Positions 1-5,668 of a stretch of DNA of 6,652 bases are shown here, in pieces; the stretch's first letter is position 1; every line of letters starts with the position of its first letter. The translations under genes were made by a program, and so were the position numbers. Source of the stretch: Bacillota bacterium (GTDB lineage: Bacteria > Bacillota > Clostridia > Acetivibrionales > JAKOSZ01); contig JAKOSZ010000192.1 of NCBI GenBank assembly GCA_029776555.1, positions 1 through 6,652 of the forward strand, read 5' to 3'. Below the pieces are notes generated by a model that saw only the letters and a program-made list of their open reading frames with translations, had not been told where the DNA came from and made no database searches.

Positions 1-235
1 TGTCCTCCTTACCCTCCACCGCCGCCTCGAAAAAGCCGTAAGGGTGCAGTTTTGCCGTGGCATACCTGTTATTGGTGACGAAGTCGACCACTGTAACCTC
101 TTTTGCGTTGGGAAGGAAAGCCCTGACGGCAAAGGTCTCTTTTTTGACCCGGTGGAGCCCCAGCACCGAGTGGGGATCGTGATGTTCTCCGTTGATTACT
201 TTAAAAACGTCTCCAGGGTTGGCAGTTGTATTCAT
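1..235 (-). CDS. glgB: 1,4-alpha-glucan (glycogen) branching enzyme, N-terminal part
   Basis: This gene runs off the left edge; only the first 78 codons are visible. Read on the minus strand from ATG at 235, the frame is open to the edge. It contains GEHHDPHSVLGLH (about residues 16-28), followed by VRAFLPNAKEVTVVD and a KLHPYGFFEAAV segment. This matches the N1 beta-sandwich (CBM48-like) module of long-form GlgB, where E. coli has a comparable DPFSVLGMH...VRALLPDA pattern. GlgB is cytoplasmic and introduces alpha-1,6 branches into glycogen by cutting and transferring alpha-1,4 chains. The catalytic GH13 barrel lies outside the window, so activity cannot be judged here. The start is supported by a purine-rich site (GGGAGAAG) a few bases upstream. 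The gene is divergent from nagA. A related GH13 enzyme with the same N-module is possible but less likely. Confidence 0.88.
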   Translation of the reverse strand, partial: MNTTANPGDVFKVINGEHHDPHSVLGLHRVKKETFAVRAFLPNAKEVTVVDFVTNNRYATAKLHPYGFFEAAVEGKED

Positions 236-275
236 TGTCCACTTCTCCCGCTGGTAAATTGTCATGGAAATACTG

Positions 276-340
276 TTTGGAAACGGTGTGTTTAAAGAAG
301 CCTGTTTCAAGGCTCTTAGCCAAACACTATGTTTCCCAAA
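276..340. repeat. long imperfect hairpin upstream of glgB (possible structured leader)
   Basis: Three nested complementary arms are in register: 279-284 (GGAAAC) with 331-336 (GTTTCC), 288-293 (GTGTTT) with 322-327 (AAACAC), and 299-303 (AGCCT) with 310-314 (AGGCT). They are separated by a 3x3 and a 5x7 internal loop and closed by a six-base loop. TTT at 276-278 can also pair with AAA at 338-340 across one bulged C. This gives about 20 pairs in all. The element lies 41 bp upstream of the glgB start. If glgB transcription begins to the right of it, the structure sits in the glgB 5' leader. I do not recognise it as a known riboswitch class. A DNA-level protein-binding element or a small dispersed repeat are alternatives. 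Confidence 0.5.
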
Positions 341-371
341 AAAGAGGCGGCCCATGCGCGGGCATGCCTTT
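338..371 (-). terminator. terminator-like hairpin reading towards glgB (possible attenuator)
   Basis: On the minus strand AAAGGC, AT, GCCC, a GCGCAT loop, GGGC, C, GCCT and then CTTTTTT follow one another. AGGC pairs with GCCT and GCCC with GGGC, making eight pairs, seven of them G-C, with a small internal loop and a run of six T immediately after. This is the shape of an intrinsic terminator. No gene ends here on that strand: the DNA upstream in this direction is the antisense of nagA. It may therefore be an attenuator in a glgB leader, or a stop for antisense transcription. On the plus strand there is no comparable T run. Confidence 0.4.
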
Positions 372-374
372 GGG

Positions 375-461
375 AGGTAAAATCCCAGGCTTTAACGGGG
401 TCAGCGGTCCGCATGTTAATGTTTAGCATTTTTAATAAGACAGGGTGGTAAGATTTTACCT
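375..461. repeat. 10-bp inverted repeat pair in the glgB-nagA intergenic region
   Basis: AGGTAAAATC at 375-384 and its exact reverse complement GATTTTACCT at 452-461 lie 67 bp apart. The right copy is also part of a local palindrome, GGTAA-GATT-TTACC, at 447-460, which overlaps the proposed -35 area of the nagA promoter. This arrangement would suit a dimeric or looping regulator acting on both divergent genes. No regulator is encoded in the window, and the sequence is only loosely like the GntR-type NagR sites known from Bacillota, so the regulator is unknown. Confidence 0.4.
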
Positions 462-490
462 TTGCGTAGTTTACATGGTATAAATATAGT
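456..490 (+). promoter_or_regulatory. probable sigma-A-type promoter of nagA
   Basis: An extended -10 box, TGG-TATAAA, lies at 476-484 with the hexamer at 479-484; 17 bp upstream is a weak -35, TTACCT, at 456-461. An overlapping alternative uses TATAGT at 485-490 with TTGCGT at 462-467, also with a 17-bp spacer. Either would start transcription near 490-497 and leave a leader of about 35-40 bases before the nagA start at 531. The -35 region overlaps the palindrome at 447-460, which suggests repression by a bound protein (inference). Confidence 0.5.
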
Positions 491-512
491 AAGGGAAATT
501 TTTTCAGGGATG

Positions 513-523
513 AAAGGGGAGGT
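513..523 (+). promoter_or_regulatory. ribosome binding site that fixes the nagA start
   Basis: AAAGGGGAGGT is a near-ideal Shine-Dalgarno sequence. GGAGG ends eight bases before ATG at 531. The frame is open further upstream to a TTG at 462, but that start has no such site and would overlap the proposed promoter, so ATG 531 is preferred. Confidence 0.85.
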
Positions 524-530
524 AAGCCAT

Positions 531-1679
531 ATGTTATGTATCAGGAACGGAAATGTGCTGGGATGGAAAGAGGGCTTTAAAAGGAAGGACATACTGATCG
601 AAGGGAAGAAAATAACCGGCCTGGCGGACAGGGCAAACGCTGAAGGATGCGAGTGCATCGACGCCGAAGGGCTTATGGTTCTTCCCGGATTTATTGACAT
701 ACATAACCATGGGGCTTACGGCCATGAGGTCATGGATGGCACTTATGAAGCGTTAAACGGCATGTCTGCCTTTTATGCCTCCAAAGGTGTTACAGGTTTC
801 CTTGCAACAACGTCAACGGCAGATATAGAGTCTATCTTAAAAGCTCTTGCCAATATTAAAGAGACAATGGAAAGAGGGACTTCCGGCGCAAAACTTCTGG
901 GCGCCAACGTGGAAGGCCCCTTTATTAACCCGCGGTTCAAGGGAGCCCACAGGGAGGAATTGATAATAGGGCCCACAGCGGAACTGGTGGATGCTTTCCT
1001 GGATGCGTCGGGCGGAAACATACGGCTTATGACCATTGCTCCTGAAGAAAACGGGGCTATGGAAATTGTAAAAACATACAAAGACAGGATAACCTTTTCC
1101 GCCGGCCACTCGGGTATCAGCTACGGCGGCGCCGTCGCCTCCTTTGAAAACGGCATTAGCCATATAACCCACCTTTTTAACGCCATGCGCGGCTTCCACC
1201 ACAGGGAACCGGGCCTTTTGGGCGCTGCCCTGGACAGCGAAAAGGTTGTGGCGGAGCTGATATGCGACGGGGTTCATGTTCATACCGCGGCAATCAAGAT
1301 GGCAGTAAAGTTAAAGGGGCCTGAGAAGATTGCCCTTATAACCGACTCCACCATGGCAACGGGCATGCCGGAGGAAGACTTTATGTTTGCAAACAACCAG
1401 AGGATTACCGTGAAGAACGGTGAAGTGAGGCTGAAAGACGGAACGCTGGCGGGAAGTGTCCTGACCATGGACCAGGCCGTGAGGAACATGGTCAACCGCT
1501 TTGGCGTCAGCCTCATAGACGCGGCGAGAATGGCCTCCCGCACACCGGCAGAAGCTATAGGCCTCGGCGCTGAAAAGGGAAGCATAGAGACAGGCATGGA
1601 CGCGGACCTGGTGCTGCTGGACTCAAACCTGGCGGTGAGGATGACCATTGTTGAGGGAAAGGTGGTATACAGGGCTTAG
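531..1679 (+). CDS. nagA: N-acetylglucosamine-6-phosphate deacetylase
   Basis: The product has 382 residues, the same length as E. coli NagA. It is a cytoplasmic amidohydrolase-fold enzyme that removes acetate from GlcNAc-6-phosphate to give glucosamine-6-phosphate, used in amino-sugar catabolism and cell-wall recycling. The order of motifs is complete: PGFIDIHNHG with the H58/H60 metal pair, NVEGPF with E128 as metal ligand, GHSG with H193, HLFNAM with H214 and N217, the substrate-site segment H223-H224-R225-E226-PG, DGVHVH with H249, and ALITDS with the catalytic D272. The C-terminal MDADLVLLD segment belongs to the small beta-sandwich domain. The first metal motif is HNH, where many relatives have H-I/V-H; this keeps both histidines. 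No nagB or nagR is in the window. A 134-bp gap separates it from the lipoprotein gene downstream, which could be co-transcribed because no strong terminator is visible between them. Confidence 0.95.
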   Translation: MLCIRNGNVLGWKEGFKRKDILIEGKKITGLADRANAEGCECIDAEGLMVLPGFIDIHNHGAYGHEVMDGTYEALNGMSAFYASKGVTGFLATTSTADIESILKALANIKETMERGTSGAKLLGANVEGPFINPRFKGAHREELIIGPTAELVDAFLDASGGNIRLMTIAPEENGAMEIVKTYKDRITFSAGHSGISYGGAVASFENGISHITHLFNAMRGFHHREPGLLGAALDSEKVVAELICDGVHVHTAAIKMAVKLKGPEKIALITDSTMATGMPEEDFMFANNQRITVKNGEVRLKDGTLAGSVLTMDQAVRNMVNRFGVSLIDAARMASRTPAEAIGLGAEKGSIETGMDADLVLLDSNLAVRMTIVEGKVVYRA

Positions 1680-1813
1680 CGTAAACATATAAAATTCTAT
1701 ATAACATCCTGAAAGACAGCAGCTGATCTAAAAAGTCTTTGCCCTGGGAAAGGTTTTTGGCTGAAACGGGCATTGACAGGCGGAAATATAAGATTGCATT
1801 GGCGGGGGTTGTC

Positions 1814-3307
1814 ATGATGAATTCCGTAAAGAGGCTGCTATCGTTGCTTTTCATATTCACCCTGGTATTGTTCCTGTTCCCGGGCTGCAACGGGGAGAAG
1901 GATGACAGGGACTTCGGGGATGAGGAGCTTATCAAAAGCAGGGACCAAACCGTGCTGACCTTCTACGTCAATTCGCTTTCTGAAAGCTATAAAGAGGTTG
2001 TAAGCCAACTGGAACTAAAGCTCAGCAAAACCCTGAATGTGAAGCTTGAGTTTGTAAAACTCGACGACATACCAGGAAGAATAGACAAGATAGAAGAGAT
2101 AATCAATTCGGGAAAGCCCTGCGATGTAATATGTGTGAACATCTCATGGGAACACTATTCAAGCATTTACAGGGTAATGCAACTGGCCCAAAAAGGCCTC
2201 CTGATGGACCTGACAGAATTACTCCCCAAGTACGCCCCTACTGTTTATTCATTTTATTCAGAGGAAGAGCTTAAGGAGGTAAGCTATAAAGGAGCTATAG
2301 TGGCTATACCCGCATATCTGCCTCTCTCCAGACGACCATGTGTCCTGATAGCCAGGGAGCTGGCTGAAAGATACAACATACGTGAAATTAAGGATTTTGA
2401 CGACTATGAAGCCTTTCTCAGGAAGGTGAGCGGAAAGGAACCAGGGTATGATCTCTGGACGGGATGGACAACCGAGGACTTCATTGACTATTACGGCTAC
2501 GTTAACGTGGGGGGATACCTGGTATACAGGAAGGACGACCCGGAAATGAAGCTTGTCCCCTGGGAGCAGACGGCAGAGTTTTTAATGGCAAATGAGACAA
2601 TAAAGAGGTGGACCGAATTAATGGAGAAAAACCAGGACCCTTCCGCTGACAAGATAGCATCGGTACCTGACAGGATAGCATCACTACCATTATACATATA
2701 CACTCACTCTCCCTTATTGTCCTTTGGCGAAGTTAAGGAGTGGAACGTCTATCCTCTCTATATGGACAGGGAATCCCGAAGAGTCCCCATGACAATGAAT
2801 GTGCTTGTAATAAGCAGGAACTCCAGGAATGCTGAGGTGGCGCTTCAGTTCCTGGAACAGGTCTACTCAGACCAGGAGTTATACGACCTGCTGGTTCACG
2901 GGATAGAAGGCAGGGACTACGAAATAAGGGACGGCAAACTTTACAGGTTAAGCACCGCCCAATACTACGTAAACAAGGCTTTCTGGAATTTAAACCTGGA
3001 GAGGGATGACGGAAATGCACCTGACAACTACAAGAAAGCCTACATGGAAAGTGCCACCAGCAATACAGACTATTCTCCCCATGGCCCGCTGGTTCTTCCT
3101 GAGGACATTACTGACAGGCTGTATGAAAGAGAGAGTGATTTTTTATCCAGGTTTTATGATACATTCAGGGGTCGGATCATTGACTCAAGAGAGCTTAATG
3201 AGTCCTTGTCTATGTTTATTGAAATGCAGCAGGAAAAGGGTGTGGACGAACTCCTGGAAAGGGTACAGAGGGAGCTCGACAAGCTGCGTATGGGTATTGA
3301 CGGCTAG
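1814..3307 (+). CDS. family-1 extracellular solute-binding lipoprotein
   Basis: The product has 497 residues. The N-terminus is a lipoprotein signal: MMNSVKR, a hydrophobic core, then LFPGC with C25 as the likely lipidated cysteine. The mature protein should sit on the outer face of the membrane. The body resembles sugar-type ABC transporter binding proteins of Bacillota: LTFYVNSLSESY after the linker, DVICVNISWE, GLLMDLTELLPKYAPTVY, and a late GIEGRDYEI motif (from residue 363) typical of large lipoprotein binding proteins. The tail is charged and probably helical. The ligand cannot be read from the sequence; its place after nagA suggests a sugar or glycan. No permease or ATPase genes adjoin it. 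The frame is open upstream to TTG 1739, but the signal peptide begins at ATG 1814/1817, preceded by GGGGG at 1804-1808, so that start is preferred. It contains a 7-residue tandem duplication (residues 279-292). Confidence 0.85.
   Translation: MMNSVKRLLSLLFIFTLVLFLFPGCNGEKDDRDFGDEELIKSRDQTVLTFYVNSLSESYKEVVSQLELKLSKTLNVKLEFVKLDDIPGRIDKIEEIINSGKPCDVICVNISWEHYSSIYRVMQLAQKGLLMDLTELLPKYAPTVYSFYSEEELKEVSYKGAIVAIPAYLPLSRRPCVLIARELAERYNIREIKDFDDYEAFLRKVSGKEPGYDLWTGWTTEDFIDYYGYVNVGGYLVYRKDDPEMKLVPWEQTAEFLMANETIKRWTELMEKNQDPSADKIASVPDRIASLPLYIYTHSPLLSFGEVKEWNVYPLYMDRESRRVPMTMNVLVISRNSRNAEVALQFLEQVYSDQELYDLLVHGIEGRDYEIRDGKLYRLSTAQYYVNKAFWNLNLERDDGNAPDNYKKAYMESATSNTDYSPHGPLVLPEDITDRLYERESDFLSRFYDTFRGRIIDSRELNESLSMFIEMQQEKGVDELLERVQRELDKLRMGIDG
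2647..2688 (+). repeat. 21-bp in-frame tandem duplication inside the lipoprotein gene
   Basis: Units at 2647-2667 and 2668-2688 are adjacent and match at 18 of 21 bases. In the reading frame they give DKIASVP followed by DRIASLP (residues 279-292). The three differences produce two conservative changes, K to R and V to L, plus one silent change. The length is a multiple of three, so the frame is kept. Confidence 0.85.
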
Positions 3308-3401
3308 GTTTGCCTTTTTGCTCCCTTGCCTGCTGTAAGGTATTAATGAGCCTGCGACGCTTAATGCCGCTATTCAGCGCGGAAAAGCCCTGTTGATAGT
3401 G

Positions 3402-5435
3402 CTACTGATCCAGTTCTTGTCTTAGCTCCTCTGCCTGTGTAATAGGAGCCTTGCAGGCGAAGTTCCTGCATACGTAGGCGGTAGGTTTCCCGTCAACAGG
3501 TTTGTAATTGGCAATATACGGTACCAGGTCTTTTAAGCCCTCATGCTCCTCCGAGCAGAGCATGGAGACGATAAAGGGTCTGAAGCCCTGCCTTATTGCC
3601 TCCAGCATGTCCCTGGTTTCAGCCTGCCCGGAGCTTCCCACCACTACCACTTCCTTAAAGGGAGCCCTGGACGTCATAAAGGCGGTGAGAAAGAAGGTAT
3701 ATGCCGAGGGCGCCCGGGATACAAGCTCTCCAAAAACTTCAAACTGCCTTTCCGCCAGCTCTTCCAGGTCATGCCTTCCAGTCAGGCGGGCCATCCTTAT
3801 GAAGTTGTAGGCCGCAACCGAATTGGCCGATGGGGTTGCCCCGTCGTACACCTCCCTGGGACGGGCTATCAGCTGTTCACTGTCGCTCCCGTAGATGAAG
3901 AGTCCCCCATTGTCCCTGTCCCAGAAGAGCCTGACCATCTGGTCGTTTAGCTCAAGGGCTTTTTTTAAGTGGATGGTTTTGTATGTTGCCTGGTATAGTT
4001 CCAGGAGCCCCCATATGAGAAAGGCATAGTCGTCGGCGTAAGCCGGGTATGCGGCTTCGCCTTCCCTGTACCTGGCCATGAGCCGCCCGTCCTCCCTTAC
4101 AAGCCTTGTAAGGAGGAAGCCGGCGGCTTTTTCCGCTGCCGAAATATAGCTGCTATCCTGCAGGACCCTGCCCCCTCTGGCCATGGCCGCTATCATGAGG
4201 CCGTTCCAGGAGGTCAGCACCTTGTCGTCCCTAAAAGGGCGAACTCTTTTTTCCCGGTGACTAAAGAGCTTTTCCCTTAAGTTTTGGACCAAAGCCATGT
4301 CTTCTTCGGGCACGTCACCTTTAATGAGGTTGGGGATGCTCCGTCCCTCGAAATTCCCCCGGGAGGTTATGTCAAAGTAGCGGCAGAACTTCTCCCCGTC
4401 GAAACTACCCAAAACTTCAAGCACCTCGTCCGGCGTCCAGAGGTAGAACCTGCCTTCCTCTCCTTCCGAGTCGGCGTCCTCAGCGGAATAAAAGGCTCCC
4501 TCCGGGGATGTCATGTCCCTTAAGACATAGGTGAATATCTCACGGGCTATTCGGGCGTATTTTTTGTTGCCGGAAGCCTCAAAAGCCTCGAGATAGGCCA
4601 TTGCCAGAAGGGCGTTGTCGTAAAGCATTTTTTCAAAGTGGGGCACCAGCCACTTCCTGTCGGTGGAGTAGCGGGAAAAGCCGAAGCCTATGTGGTCGTA
4701 TATTCCGCCGCGGTACATGGAGTCCAGGGTTTTTTCGGCCATTTCAAGGGCATGACTACTGCCGGTAAAGTACCAGTACCTTAAGAGAAACATGATGTTA
4801 TGAGGGGTCGGGAATTTAGGGGCACTGCCGAAACCCCCGTAAACGCTGTCAAAGCTGTAATTTAACTCTTCAAAGGCCCTGTGTATTACCTCCTCATCCG
4901 TACCTCTATCTGCTTCAGGGAAGGTTTCCGTCAGCACATTTGTTATCTTTTCGCCGGAGGCCAGGAGTTCTTCCTTCCTTTGTTTCCAGGCTGCGGCGAT
5001 CTTTTCAAGGATCGTTTTAAAGCCGGGAAGGCTCATGCGGTCATGCTTGGGGAAATAGGTGCCGGTAAAAAAGGGCTTTTTATCAGGGGTCATAAATATG
5101 GAAAGGGGCCACCCTCCATGCCCGGTGAGGGCCTGGCACACCGTCATGTACACGTGGTCCACGTCGGGGCGCTCCTCCCGGTCCACTTTTATGGATACGA
5201 AATTTTCATTGAGCAGCGAAGCCACTTCTTCGTCTTCAAAGGATTCCCTCTCCATTACGTGGCACCAGTGGCAGGTAGAGTAGCCGATGGAGAGGAAAAT
5301 GGGCTTTTCCTCTGACTTGGCTTTCTGGAACGCTTCTTCGCACCATGGAAACCAGTCTACCGGGTTATAGGCATGCTGCAGAAGATAAGGGGATTTTTCA
5401 TGAATAAGTCTGTTGGCTTGTCTGTTTGTTGTCAT
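3402..5435 (-). CDS. yyaL: thioredoxin-domain protein of the YyaL / DUF255 family
   Basis: With ATG at 5435 the product has 677 residues, close to the family norm of about 680-690. Residues 1-165 form the DUF255 thioredoxin-like domain: NRLIHEKSPYLLQHAYNPVDW, then the active-site-like TCHWCH (C55, C58), VDREERPDVD and GGWPLSIFMTP with the cis-proline position P110. The remainder is an (alpha/alpha) barrel-like region, with GGFGSAPKFPTPH (200-212), HFEKMLYDNA (266-275) and SAEDADSEGEEGRFY (317-331). The C-terminus has CRNFAC (C656, C661), usual for the family. It has no signal peptide, so it is probably cytoplasmic. The biochemical role is not established; relatives are annotated only as thioredoxin-domain or SPATA20-like proteins, and a sugar-processing role for the barrel is speculation. 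An ATG at 5456 would add seven residues, but only 5435 has a good Shine-Dalgarno match (AGAAAGTGAT), and the Bacillus protein starts similarly. It is convergent with the lipoprotein gene, 94 bp away, where I see no clear terminator. Confidence 0.92.
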   Translation of the reverse strand: MTTNRQANRLIHEKSPYLLQHAYNPVDWFPWCEEAFQKAKSEEKPIFLSIGYSTCHWCHVMERESFEDEEVASLLNENFVSIKVDREERPDVDHVYMTVCQALTGHGGWPLSIFMTPDKKPFFTGTYFPKHDRMSLPGFKTILEKIAAAWKQRKEELLASGEKITNVLTETFPEADRGTDEEVIHRAFEELNYSFDSVYGGFGSAPKFPTPHNIMFLLRYWYFTGSSHALEMAEKTLDSMYRGGIYDHIGFGFSRYSTDRKWLVPHFEKMLYDNALLAMAYLEAFEASGNKKYARIAREIFTYVLRDMTSPEGAFYSAEDADSEGEEGRFYLWTPDEVLEVLGSFDGEKFCRYFDITSRGNFEGRSIPNLIKGDVPEEDMALVQNLREKLFSHREKRVRPFRDDKVLTSWNGLMIAAMARGGRVLQDSSYISAAEKAAGFLLTRLVREDGRLMARYREGEAAYPAYADDYAFLIWGLLELYQATYKTIHLKKALELNDQMVRLFWDRDNGGLFIYGSDSEQLIARPREVYDGATPSANSVAAYNFIRMARLTGRHDLEELAERQFEVFGELVSRAPSAYTFFLTAFMTSRAPFKEVVVVGSSGQAETRDMLEAIRQGFRPFIVSMLCSEEHEGLKDLVPYIANYKPVDGKPTAYVCRNFACKAPITQAEELRQELDQ

Positions 5436-5469
5436 ACGGGCATCACTTTCTTTCATAATGATTTTTCGC

Positions 5470-5490
5470 TGGTGTATTTATTTACCACCA
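5470..5490. repeat. short inverted repeat upstream of yyaL
   Basis: TGGTG at 5470-5474 and CACCA at 5486-5490 are exact reverse complements separated by 11 A/T-rich bases. The element lies 35 bp upstream of the preferred yyaL start and could be an operator or a leader hairpin for that gene. The stem is short, so chance is a real possibility. Confidence 0.3.
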
Positions 5491-5562
5491 AACTATTATT
5501 TGAAAGAAAGCCATTATGTATTCAAAATAAAAAGGCATAGAATTACTATATTAAATCATTTA

Positions 5563-5592
5563 TTGAGCATGAAATAATTTATATGGTAAAAT
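5563..5592 (+). promoter_or_regulatory. probable sigma-A-type promoter of the GH127 gene
   Basis: TTGAGC at 5563-5568 and TAAAAT at 5587-5592 are separated by 18 bp, and the -10 is preceded by TGG (extended -10). A start near 5599 would leave a leader of about 40 bases before the TTG start at 5640. The surrounding 180 bp (5461-5640) contains only 46 G/C, about 26%, so A/T-rich hexamers are expected by chance; the spacing and the extended -10 raise the odds. Confidence 0.5.
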
Positions 5593-5608
5593 TAGGAGAA
5601 CAAGAAAA

Positions 5609-5668
5609 ATGACTTTGAAATCAATTGGGGGAGAGTATTTTGAAAAATATAAACTTCAGACAAGTTGA
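5609..5668 (+). CDS. possible 19-codon leader ORF overlapping the GH127 start
   Basis: ATG at 5609 follows AGGAGA at 5594-5599 by nine bases. It opens a 19-residue frame (MTLKSIGGEY...) that ends at TGA 5666-5668. It overlaps the first nine or so codons of the GH127 gene in a different frame. The peptide matches no family I know. If the promoter at 5563-5592 is the only one, the transcript would begin at or inside this ribosome site, which argues against translation. It is listed because such an arrangement can couple or repress translation of the main gene. Confidence 0.2.
   Translation: MTLKSIGGEYFEKYKLQTS
5627..5633 (+). promoter_or_regulatory. ribosome binding site that fixes the TTG start of the GH127 gene
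   Basis: GGGGGAG ends six bases before TTG at 5640. There is no ATG in frame upstream before the TGA at 5616, and the next in-frame ATG (5731) would remove the conserved VEIKNGFWG segment, so TTG is the likely start. Confidence 0.75.

Noticed and set aside
277..292. Possible CcpA (cre) site upstream of glgB
   Set aside because: Only the left half (TTGGAAACG) fits the cre consensus; the right half lacks the expected CA.
416..700. 94-codon open frame on the minus strand across the nagA start
   Set aside because: It is antisense to a clear nagA coding region and has no recognisable domain; its composition follows from the nagA codons.
837..1283. 148-codon open frame on the minus strand inside nagA
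   Set aside because: It lies wholly inside nagA, whose motifs are complete, and shows no family resemblance.
1712..1740. AAAGAC...GTCTTT inverted repeat after nagA as a terminator
   Set aside because: The stem is six A/T-heavy pairs with a 17-base loop and no proper T run, so it is too weak to call.
1773..1792. TTGACA followed by TATAAG as a promoter for the lipoprotein gene
   Set aside because: The two boxes are only 8 bp apart, too close for a sigma-A promoter, and no other -10 lies at the right spacing.
1739..1813. TTG start at 1739 adding 25 residues to the lipoprotein
   Set aside because: It would bury the lipoprotein signal peptide behind a charged extension, and no good ribosome site precedes it.
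3006..3338. 110-codon plus-strand frame overlapping the end of the lipoprotein gene
   Set aside because: It is an out-of-frame shadow of the lipoprotein coding sequence with no ribosome site or known motif.
3368..3379. CGCT-ATTC-AGCG hairpin between the lipoprotein gene and yyaL as a shared terminator
   Set aside because: It is only four pairs with no T run on either side; no terminator can be supported at this convergent junction.
4881..5315. 144-codon plus-strand frame opposite yyaL
   Set aside because: It is antisense to the highly conserved DUF255 domain, so the open frame is a by-product of that sequence.
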